Below are positions 1 to 12,100 of a DNA stretch of 64,000 nucleotides, one piece after another. The notes under the pieces are model-generated. The model was not told the DNA's origin, ran no database searches, and saw nothing but the letters and a program-made list of their open reading frames with translations. The position numbers were made by a program, and so were the translations under genes. How positions within the stretch are numbered: position 1 is the first letter of the stretch; each line of letters begins with the position of its first letter. The stretch covers positions 60,727,261-60,791,260 of the forward strand of contig NC_134845.1 in NCBI RefSeq assembly GCF_965363235.1. The letters run 5' to 3'. The stretch is from Mytilus galloprovincialis. Its lineage: Eukaryota; Mollusca; Bivalvia; Mytilida; Mytilidae.

Positions 1-139
1 GGGTTAATTTTTTGAAGTTTAGAGAAAAAAGGGGTGAAAATTAAATGTTTATAGAATAACAGATCCCCCCCCCCCCCCCCCATCCAGACCCTCATAAGTC
101 ACAACACTCCCCTTACAATACAAACATTGCTTTACATAC

Positions 140-3100
140 TTGACATCATTCTCTAGGGTTGCTGTATAGTCTTTCTGTTTCATGATCTGATTGTCCCTCT
201 GACGTATACTCTCTATCAAATAGTTGTAGGGTTGCTGGGCCTGGTCTAGTATAGAGTTACTGTTCTTTAACTGAAAAATAATAAAGTTAGCATTCAGAAA
301 ATTTTGATATAAAGCTAGCTGTCAAAATATTTCTAGTAAAATCATTCATCAGGAAATTTCCAACAAAATTCTGAGATTGTTTATTTAGAGTCAATTTGAC
401 CTGAAGAAAAAAAATAGTATGCTTATGAAAGTTTTTTAGTTGTTACAATATCAAAGTTGTCTCCCATTTAAAACAATAACCAGTCAAACTTATAATCCAG
501 AATGAGTTTCTATGGTACTTTTGTGTCGTTTATGCTAATTAAAAAAATTAAAATCATTGTTTATTGATATATAAATTACCTCTTCAGCAAGCTGTTTCAG
601 TTTTAATTTTTCTACATCAATTTCTTTTTTCTGGTTGGAATTGATTTTTTCTAACTGTAAAACTCTTCTTGCTAAATGTACACTGAAAACAAAATCATGA
701 TCTTAAATTTAAAACACGCACAAAATTATCTGAAGAAGTGTTATAGCATATCATAAGGTATAAAAGATACAACTTGGGTTTTTTTCAGGGTTGGCAAAGT
801 ATTACCCCCGCAATGGGTTTTCCAAGAATGAGCATTACTCCTAAAAATTAATAATTTTTGACAATAAGGCTTTTTAAGTTCATATTAACACAGAACATGT
901 TGCAGATTTATTGTATCATTACTAAATATAACCATTCAAGTCCGTTTCTAGCCGACTACTGGAATGGTTAAATGGTTGATCATTTTTTGTTTAGGACATT
1001 AAGCAACCGACAATCAATCATTTTTTGTTTATGTTTCTCAGAAATCTATGTGACAAATTTTTGTCATAAATCATTACCTTTGCTGAAGTCTACGTTTAGA
1101 TGTACTTGGAATATTAGCACCATAACCATAGGAGAATAGGACTTTCTCTGCTTCAGTTTCATCTTCAACTGTGGAAAAAATAAAATTTATAAATATATTG
1201 TGGATTTATTTATTTTTGTTGGTATCAATATCCATGGATTGAGGAACACTTCTATTTTCCTGAATATTTAATTTCATGGCTTTGCCAATCACAGCATACA
1301 AAACGTCTAGAAAAGTTGTAATTCGTTAAACATTTGAATTCATGGTTCACCTATATCCACGAAACCCATGAAAATTGGTATACAACCAATAATAATGAAC
1401 CCACAGTAGACATGGCAAGATATCAACTATTAGTTCCTGTAGGGCCTTCAACAATGAGTAAAACTCATGCCCCTTAAAAAAGGCCACAATAAGACAAATG
1501 TAAAACAATTCACATGAAAAAACTAATCAATGGAATTTCCAGTGAACGAAAACAAGAGAACATTCACTCTTCTTATGATAGAGATGAGAGAGTCAATAAT
1601 TAAACAATACTGGTGATGATACAGGTCAAAAGTTATTTCTAAATAATAATTGTATATTTTAAAGAAATTATTTGTTAAACTGAGTTATTAAAAATATATG
1701 TGCACATACATGATGTTTTATATTCAGTATTCATCCAAATAATTGCTCTAGAAGCCTTGAGAAACTGAAATTAAAAACTGTCACGCGGTCTTTGCTGCAT
1801 ATTGATAAAAAAATTGGAATGTCAACCAGATCTACTCAAAAACTACAAAAACTACAAGCATATTGGGTATTAAAAATTCAATGCTCTCTATCAAGTCCAT
1901 TTTATTGGAATATGGCTTAGGGCTATTCCCAAAAAAAATGTATGGGGGGGTTGAGAGGCAGTTTTTGTCAGCACCGCCACCCAGACAATTGTAATTGAGA
2001 ATTATAGTGCATTATAGTGTGAAAAGTTGCTCTGATACCCATTACCCATGTATTATTAATATAATGTGCCTTCCAACAACCCCCCCCCCCCCAACCTCCC
2101 TATATTTTTTTCTGGAATAGCCCTTATCATAAATTTGGAAATAAAATCAACAAACCTTCTGCAGCTTGCATAACAATGTCGTCCAGTTCTTTCTCCACTT
2201 TCTCATAAGTTTCTAACTTTGCCTTTTTTTCAGAAATATGAGATTCTAGTTCTACCACTTTCTTCTCCATTGAGGTTTGTAAAGCATAATATTCTTTGGT
2301 TAAAACCTGTGAAAATAAACCAACCCATTTCAAACGTTTTGCAAGCCATTATAAACAGAAACAAGAAATAATGAAAGCAAAGCTCACAAAATGCTACCCC
2401 CCCTCAATTCAAACTTTGGTAAGGGAAATTCAAAATTTATTTGATTCAAAAATCAAAATGGGAAGTTCACAATGACATGATATGGTTAAGATTGTTAGAA
2501 AGATTCTATAAATTCATGTCATATGGGGTTTTGACAGGATATAGATACAAAAGTAGGGAAAAAAATTCGTAAGGGTTCCAGGGAACCCAGTGTCTCGCCT
2601 TCTTTTGCTGTTAATCGCAGACTCAACAAAAATGAGGAAAAACATCAATAAAAATTTCCCTCTCGATACTGTCTTTTGATTGAAAGAAGCTTCCAAGTTT
2701 GGTAAAAAAAATCCAGGATAGTTTATGAATCTGATAAATGATTTATAAACTTTAACTGCAGACTGTATGTAATGTTAACTGGAAGAAAAACTAAGTCCAT
2801 TTATAAGTAAAATACGGAAAAAGTGATTTATTTTTTTACAAAATTTACTTCTGAATAATATCGTATGATCAGAAACAAGCTTTTGTTTAAGTTTGGTAGA
2901 AATCCAGGATAGTTTAAGGATATTATAAAAATTTTAAAAACTTAAACCACAGAGTGAATGTTTTGTTTCTGGCAAAAAAACTAAGTCCATTTATAAGTAA
3001 AATACGGAAAAAATGGAATTTTATTTTTACAAAATTTACTTCTGGATACTTTCTTATGATCATAAACAAGCTTCTGTCCAAGTTTGGTAGAAATTCAGTA

Positions 3101-6100
3101 TAGTTTAAGAAAGTTATTAAAATTTCAAAAACTTTAACCACAGAGTAAATATTTGTTGACACTGCCGCCGCCGGAATGTAGGATCGCTTAGTCTCGCTTT
3201 TTCGACTAAAGTCGAAGGCTCGACAAAAAGGACAAACAGACAGAAAAAATTATGAACTCCCTCATCACTATATACCACCGGCTTTAAAAATAGGGGTATA
3301 ACTATATTGAAATAATATTTAATTGTTATTGTGAGATTTTTTGTTAATCAATTTTAATAAATTTAAGTTGTGTTTTGAATTGTAAAACATTTCTTTTTAG
3401 GCTGAATGGATACATACTCCTTTTATGCTTAAAAAAATTACAGCATCAAATATAATTTTATTCAGTTATGCTTAGTCCTGAAAAATTATGACAATAAGTT
3501 TTGTTTTTAAGCCAAGCAACAGATGCTCCCAAAAATTCTGTTTAAATTGTACATATTTTGATCTAGAATATCATGATTGAAACATGTTTTTATAATAAAA
3601 GTAAGAAAAAGATTATCAATGTGTATTCAATCTTGGATCTATATAATTATTCATTCACTGCAAAATATTATTCATAAGTGAGTAAAAATCTGTATTAACT
3701 AAAGTGAAAACCTCTTGTACAACAGCAAAAATGAGATCACTGAAAATTGTTCACTATTTATGAAAATAATTAGGGATCAAACTTTAGAAACTATACTATA
3801 GTGTTAAGACTATGAACAGTCTTTACAATTTTTCTAAACATTTTTCACTATTCATCATGATGAAAACATGTGAGTAACATATCAACATTTATTTACTCAT
3901 ATGTGAACACATTTTATACACTTTTAATATGTTAATAATGGATAAATACGACACTTATTTTTGTTATTAAACAATATTTAAATACAATAAAGATCTACTC
4001 GTATCAAAATGGACTTAACCATGTCATATCTGATCTCCCTACATGAACATGGACTGAACTTTCATGGGATAAACCATTTCTACCCAGACCCACCCATATC
4101 AACATGGACTGGACTTTCATGGAATAATCCACTTCTACCATGACCTAACCATATTAACATGAATTGAACTTTCATGGAATAGTCGATTTTTACTCTGACC
4201 TATACCTGCATGAACTGAACATTCATGGGATAAACCATTTCTACCCATATTAACATGGACTGAACGTTCATAGGATAAACCATTTCTACCCATATTAACA
4301 TGGACTGAACATTCATGGGATAAACCATTTCTACCCATATTAACATGGACTGAACTTTCATGGGATAAACCATTTCTACCCATATTAACATGGACTGAAC
4401 GTTCATGGGATAAACCATTTCTACCCAGACCTACCCATATTAGAATGGACTGAACTTTCATGGGATAAACCATTTCTACCCAGACCTACCCATATTAGCA
4501 TGGACTGGACTTTCATGGTATAATCCACTTCTGCCTTGACCTAACTAGATAAACATGGACTGGACCTTCATGGAAAAATCCATTTCTACTCTGAATTATC
4601 TTAACCTACATGAACTGGACAGTCATGAGATAAACCATTTCTACCCAGACCTACCCATATCAACATGGACTAGATCTTCATGGAATAATCCGCTTCTACC
4701 ATGACCTACCCATTTTAACATGGACTAGACTATCATAGAATAGTCCATTGCTACAATTACCTACCCATATAAACATGGACTGGACTTTCATGGGATTAAC
4801 TATTTCTACACAGACTTACCCATAATAATTAACATGAAATAGACTTGTCTATTGATATTTCTTGTGAGCATATACAAGTTTTTTTTTCAAAATAGCCATT
4901 ATCTTTAGAAGTTAACTCTTACAGAAGTTTGTGAACAATGAATTAATCCCATTCCATAATCCTAAAGATTCTAAAACAGCCAATTGTGACATTGGTTTTG
5001 GACAAACTTTTTTTACCCAGACCTACATAGAATAAATTAGAAATTTTATTTGGAATAGAACATTTTCTTCAAAATTGACAAAAAATTTAAAAGACAGATT
5101 ATATCTCCATGGGATAAACCATTTCTGCCCTGATCTACCCATAAAAATGTGATCTGGACTTTCATGGAACAGACCAATTATGTGAAAAATTACCCTTAAC
5201 CGGATGAATTAGACATAAAACAGTTATACCATACACTTCCAAATCAACCTTTACTTATATGAACTAAACTTCAGGGGACAAACTATTTCCACCCAAGTTT
5301 GCTCATTTGACTATTGACAGGACATTAATGTGGTACCCAACACTTGCATTTTCATAAAATTTTGTCAAAGTACTTACTTTGACCCTTTAACAAAAATATA
5401 AAAATTTCAAAAATTTTGAACCAACCGTTTTGTCAGAAAAATTACACTGGTTATATAGCAGTTTGACAAACACCAATTTTTATCATTGAGAAGCTTTGTA
5501 TTCCTTTACAACACAAAGCAATCAAATTGTTTTGCTGACTTTACAGAGTTATCTCCCTGTAGTGTTAGGTACCACATTAATAGGACAAAACATTCCAATC
5601 AAATTTATTTATCATATTTAAAACATGGCCTGAAATGTAATAATCAGGTCAAATCAGTAAGAAGGGTAGTTGATTATAATGAATAAAACAAATTTAGGAG
5701 GTTGTAGTGTCAATTAATTGGTTGTTTAAATATGTTTCGGATCCCTTTCTCATTTTACACAAACAAACCTCTATCTTTTTATGATGTTTTTCAATTTCCA
5801 GCTGTGATTCTTTGAGATTTCGTACAGTTTCCTCATGAACCATCTGGGTTCTTTCTACCTCAAATCCCTTCAATTTCAGATCATTCTGTAGTTCTACAAC
5901 CTTGTTGTCACCATTCATCTGTAACTCACGAAATCTGTAATAAAATAATTATTTGAATTGTCTCCCCTAAAGAGAAACTTAAATGATATAAATGATCTCC
6001 CCTTACACCATATTATCAATTTGACTAAGGGTTACTTCTAGCTTTCAGCTTTAACATTCTTAATAGTGCATTTGCTCCTAGTTTATTTTGCCTTTCATTT

Positions 6101-9100
6101 TTTTCACGTAAAAAAAGATTAAGATAAAAATTTGATATCTGAAATAAAATAAATAACTTGAATTATCTCCCCTACAGAGAAACATTCAATGATATAAATT
6201 GTCTCCCCCTACACCATGTTACCAATCTGACTAAGGTTTATAGTTTTAACTTTCAGCTTTAACATTCTTAATAGTGAATTTGTTCCTAGTTTATTTTGCC
6301 TTTCATTTTTTTCATGTATGAACAGATTAAGATATAAATTTGACAGTCATACAGTATGATTTTTTTTTTCTTCAATGAAAAATTCTTTCCTGTTAGTGTC
6401 AAACTTTTCAATTGGAAATTAGAACAAAAACAAGAATGTGTCCACAGTACACGGATGCCCCACTCGCACTACATTTTCTATGTTTAGTGGACCGTGAAAT
6501 AAGAATAAATTCTCTAATTTGGCATTAAAATTAGAATGATCTTATCAAAGGGAACATGTATACTAAGTTTCAAGTTGATTGGACTTCAACTTCATCAAAA
6601 ACTACCGTGACCAAAAACTTTAACCTGAAGTGGGACAGACGGACGGACGAACGAACGGACAAACGAACAGACGGACGGACGCACAGACCAGAAAAAATAA
6701 TGCCCCTCTACTATCGTAGGTGGAGCATAATTACAAAGGCTAAAAGCTCAATCAAGTTTTTATAATGGCTGACAGTTCTTTATATTCAATCCAGCTGCTT
6801 ATCAAATGTAAAAACATCTTATGGTAAGTTTTTAAATTTGTCAAACAACTCAGAATATATGACCAAAAATTAATGTAAAATTAATATATTACTGTGTCAT
6901 AAGCTGTTCATATTTTGTAGATGTTTCCCTTTCTGTATTCTGTGCTCTGTCTTTTTCTGACATTGACATGTCTCTAGCTTCACGTAAATTTCTGTAAAAT
7001 AAACATAAACAAATGTTAGTGATACAAATATATGTGCCAAACATAGTCTTTCAAACAATATGAGCTGAACTTATCAGCGCCATCACAATGCTTTGGGAGA
7101 AGTTATCTGCAACATCACAAAGTGTTCAAAATAATTTCCTCAAGCATTAACCTACATGTATATTAGAGAGGCGTCAAAGACAATAAACAGACTAGAGATA
7201 GCAAGACATTAAGATTTCTGCATATAGTTATCTTTAAATATAAGCCACTTAACACAAAAATAAATCTTTAGACTGCAACGAAATTCTTTATTATTTCAAA
7301 TTTATCTTTTCAAAATTGGCAGGAAACATTTAAACAAGTTAAAGAAAGAGAAATAAGTTGGAGGTGAATTATCAGAAATTTGTAGTGTAGCAGCAAATCA
7401 TCAAAGTTGCACAGTACAGTAGACACAATTCAAAAGTACCAATTCAAAAGAGTCAACAACCCAAACCACTAAGCCCCTACAAATACATAAAAATAATCCA
7501 TGCAGGTTCAGTAATTTTTGGTTGTTGATGTGGTTCATTTTTTTACATAAATAAGGCCGTTAGTTTTCTCGTTTGAATTGTTTTACATTGTCTTATCGGG
7601 GCCTATTATAGCTGACTATGCTGTATGGGCTTTGCTCATTGTTAAAGGCCGTACGGTGACCTATAGTTGTTAATGTCTGTTTCATTTTGGTCTTTTGTGG
7701 ATAGGTGTCTCATTCGCAATCATACCACATCTTCTTTTTTTATATTCACAGGTGTTTCTTGTTTCTCATATAAATTAAACCATTGGTTTTACCATTTGAA
7801 TGATTTTAAACATGTCATTTTTGGGGCCCTTTATAGGTTGCTATTCTGTATGAGCCAATGCTATATAAACCTACCTGTTTTCTCTTTCATACATCTCCCT
7901 GGTACTTGTTCTAAGACGGTCTATCTCAGAATTTGTCTTTGTCCTGATCTGATCCAGTTCTTCCTTTAATTTATTTTCATATTCTGTTTTGTACTGGTCC
8001 CTTAAAGGCAAATTATATGAAACAATAAACTTACCGTAACAGATATAAAAAAAACTCTTAAAAGTTGTTCTTATTGAAAAAAAAGTTCCCTAACTCGATT
8101 TTTATCATGAGATAAACGTTACTTATCTTTTTATAAAGAAAATAATATTGAAACATCAAGACTAAATATAATTTTATCTATGAAAATTAAAGTCAGTCCT
8201 GAATTGATTTAATATTTTGAATGAGTCAAAACAAGTGAAACTGCGAGCTACTGCTCACTGATGATACCCCCGAGGCAAGTGGATAATATTAATTGTGTAA
8301 AAATATGCAAGTGTTCGGTAAACAGGAAGTTGTCGAGAGATGAATCTGAAAACGCATCACACGGTATAGCTGACTTATATAAACCCTTAAACCAAATTTC
8401 AGAAATCCTTGTATTGTAGTTCCTGAGAAAAATGTGACGAAAAATTTTCAACTTGGCTATCATGTGTAAAATCAAACAAGTGTTCGGTTAACAGGAAGTT
8501 GTTGAGTGATGAATCTGAAAACGCATCACACGGTATAGCTGACTTATAACAAGCCTGAAACCAAATTTCAGAAATCCTGGTAGTGTAGTTCCTGAGAAAA
8601 ATGTGACGAAAAATATTCATGGGACGGACGGACTGACTGACAGACTGACGGAAGGACAGACAGAGGTAAAACAGTATACCCCCTTTTTTTTCAAAGCGGG
8701 GGTATAAAAATATTTCCTCAATTTTGAACTCTGATAATACCTACCTTGAACTGACATATTTTTCATACATCTCCTCTCTAGAACGTTTTGCATCATCTAG
8801 CTGTGCATTGATTTGTTGAAGCTTCTCCTCTGCATATGTACATCTGTTTGTCAAATCAGAGACCTGTTTGGTCAGATAATCTTTGTCTTGTTTGAGTAAA
8901 GATAGTGACTGCTTTGCAGCTGTGAACTAAAAAAAAAAACAAATATACATTTTTAACATACAAGTGTTTGTTATTCTTTATTGGTATATATTTTTTTCCA
9001 AGGAGTTGCTCATTTTTTATTGGTGTGGTGTATTATACTTTTTAGTACATGCATTGACATATAGTTCATGTTAATCGCTATTATACAAAATTTTCTATTG

Positions 9101-12100
9101 ATCTAACTGACTGATAACTTCTATTCTCAGCACAGTAGAGTGATATGAAGAATTAACGCTAGAAACTAAGGGCACACATGACATGGAATTTGTAATTTTC
9201 ACCTGTCAAAGATGGTGTGGGCAAATTTCAAAAATCTCCCCTGTGCCCTTTTCTCTACATTAGTCATGTAACTCATGTTTTTCTGCCATTTCCTTCACAT
9301 GAGACATTCTTTTTCTTTTCTTATAAAGAAACCATCTTTACAAAGAAAAAGTCATTTAAAATTTGAACTCAATATTGATAAACATATCTATGGATAAATT
9401 TGAGTTGGTAGAATAGAGTTGGTCACTATGACATGTTGAAATACTTACAATTTTACAAACATCTTCTAAAATGACTAATGACAATCTCCACCTTCACAAC
9501 TTCAAGTTGTAATATTAAAAGATTTTACATTGACATTGATTAAATCTATCACATGATTTGATTTGATTTTTGGTGTTTTAAAGCCACTTTTAAGCACCAC
9601 ATTTAGGCTATCTCGTGGCGGACAGTTTATATTGGTGGAGGAAGCCGGAGAAAACCTCTAACCTTCGATAGGAAAACGGACAATCCTAGTCAATTAAGAT
9701 TAGAGTCGAGTGCACCCGCACGAACGGGGTTCGAACTCACAACCTCAGTTTTGACTGGCTAGTGATTACAGTAGTAACTACTTAGACCACTCGACCTCTA
9801 AGGCCCCTCTATCACATGAAATGTAGCTTTGTTTTTAAAGGGAAGTCTCAATAGAACGCTAGCAGTTCATAATATACAAAAGTATCTTACATCACTATGC
9901 AGTTCATCTCTTTCTTTCTGTAAAGTATGATGTGATCCATCCAGTACTGTTAATTGTCTCTGTGATTCTAAACGGTCATGTTCTAAATTATCACGCTCAC
10001 TGAAAGATATTTAATAAACATTTTAAGAAGCGCTGAAAAGATTCAGTAAAACATTTCAGGAAATACTACAAAAAGATTCTATAAAACATTTCAGGAAACT
10101 CTACGAAAAGATTTTATAAAAACATAAACTGTAATAAATTTGTAAGTTTTGGTTACATCCCTTAACAAAAGAAGGTATTTAAGTAAACTATGGGTTGAGC
10201 ATGTAGAACGTTAGTTGAAATTGCAATTTTGTTAATATTAATCAGGGATGGGCATGATTACTGACAAATGTAATCGATTAATAATCGATTACATCAAGGA
10301 TTTTTGTGCAATCGATTAATAATCGATTACTAAAATTTTAGTATGTAATCGATTACAATCGATTACTTTATCAAAAGTAATTACATTACTTTTCGATTAC
10401 TGTCAATTACATACTTCAACATTTAAAAAAAAATAACATGTGTAAAACACAATTACATTGCTCAACATTTGTAAAGTAGAAACTAATATCTTTTGCAAAA
10501 TGCATCATTCAAAGCATTGTTCCTAAATTATAAGTTAATACATGTAGCTGTTTTTTTAGATCAAATCTCTTGATGAAGATTAGAAATATTTAAAAAATCT
10601 TGAAATTTGGACTTTCAACTTAAATGAAAGATGTCATCGCATTGCAATAATCACTTATTCATAACTAATTGTTTTTCAAAAATTTAGCTTTCTTACTGAC
10701 TTACGTTAGCTTTTTTCATTTAATCTTTATAAAACAAAATATTTTAGCATAGTTAATTATAATGTTTAAGGAATTATAAAAAAAAGAAGAATAATTAATT
10801 AGTTCAGCTAATTTTTAAGATCAAAATTAATTTTTATAATGACATTCATGATTTAAACCTTTGGTTTGGATAACCACCCTAATTACAGATTATTAAACTG
10901 CCACTGGAGAACAATTTATAACCTGGGGCTAAATATTGTAAATTTCCTTCTTAATTAAACATAAGATAATTGAAATGAAAACAAAGTATGTTTGTTAATG
11001 ATTTTAAGACTTTGATCATCTCATCAGTAAAGGCAAGAATTTTGTTAAGATTTGTAACTTCTTCAATCAAATTATATACAAAATATATTTATAGTGTCAA
11101 AGGGATACAATTATATATGTAACTATTTCTAAAAAGAATTGCTATGCATTGCCATTGGTTCATTGTTAAAAGGATTTTGTGTTCTTTTTTATTTTTATTT
11201 TACATGTATATCATAACATTTAAGAAATCCACTGTTCATCTATTCTAAGCTTTAATTTCAACTCTGATTGAAAATGATGTTTTTAGGAAAGTTAATACAA
11301 ATAAGCTTACTACTTTTAAAAATGTAGTACAGAACTTAACGAAAGACAGACAAATTTCTTATTTTAGATCTATTTTATTATTTCAAATCTAGTTTCTTAT
11401 TTAAATATTAAAGCTATTGAATTATTGAAAAGCACATACATCCATTTGTTTCAAAAGTTAGATATAAAGTAAATTTAGGTAGGAGATCTGGTTACTAATA
11501 ATGCAGCTTGAGACAATAGTTAGAAATAAGGCAGTTGCTTAACTCTCAAGTATTGTTGATGCATAATTTTTAATCTGTACTACAAAGTGATAACATACAT
11601 ATTTTCCTCTGAAATAGGTTATTTTTAATCAAACTATTTTACCTAAGTAATCGAAATGTAATCGAAAAGTAATCGATGATTACATCCAAATTTTTGCTGT
11701 AATCGATTAAATTACGATTACATGTAATCGAAAATGTCTTCGATTACAGATTACTGTCGATTACTTGAAAAAATGTAATCAATTACAATCGATTACGATT
11801 ACAGATTACGATTACCCCATCCCTGATATTAATTAATACATGGAAAATATATATAGCAAACTTATCAACCTTTTAAACTAGAAAAAATCAAATGTATATG
11901 TGAAAAAAAGCTGAAACCTGTCTTAAACAAATCCAAAACTCAAATTTAACCTAGATTAGCTAAATCCTATCGGAAATTATTAAGTCTAAATAAGTTAAAT
12001 TAAAGCATATATCATATAAAAGCTTACTGTTTCAGTTGATCATAGTTATTAACTTTATAGTCCTCCTGTTTGACTTGAGATTTTGTTTCTGATAAGTCCA

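Noticed and set aside
61..80. 20-base C run, and C/G runs near 2081, 16369 and 36016
   Set aside because: Homopolymers. Those inside MITEs belong to the elements, and lengths may be sequencing artefacts.
4135..4473. 112-residue and overlapping 72-residue minus-strand open frames
   Set aside because: They translate the 45-bp minisatellite. Frames stay open because the unit is a multiple of three without stops.
4010..4850. CRISPR-like array
   Set aside because: There are no unique spacers; the whole 45-bp unit repeats. The DNA is eukaryotic.
9760..9806. Possible tRNA gene
   Set aside because: A and B boxes belong to the SINE head. No cloverleaf closes, and the element has a TSD and SINE tail.
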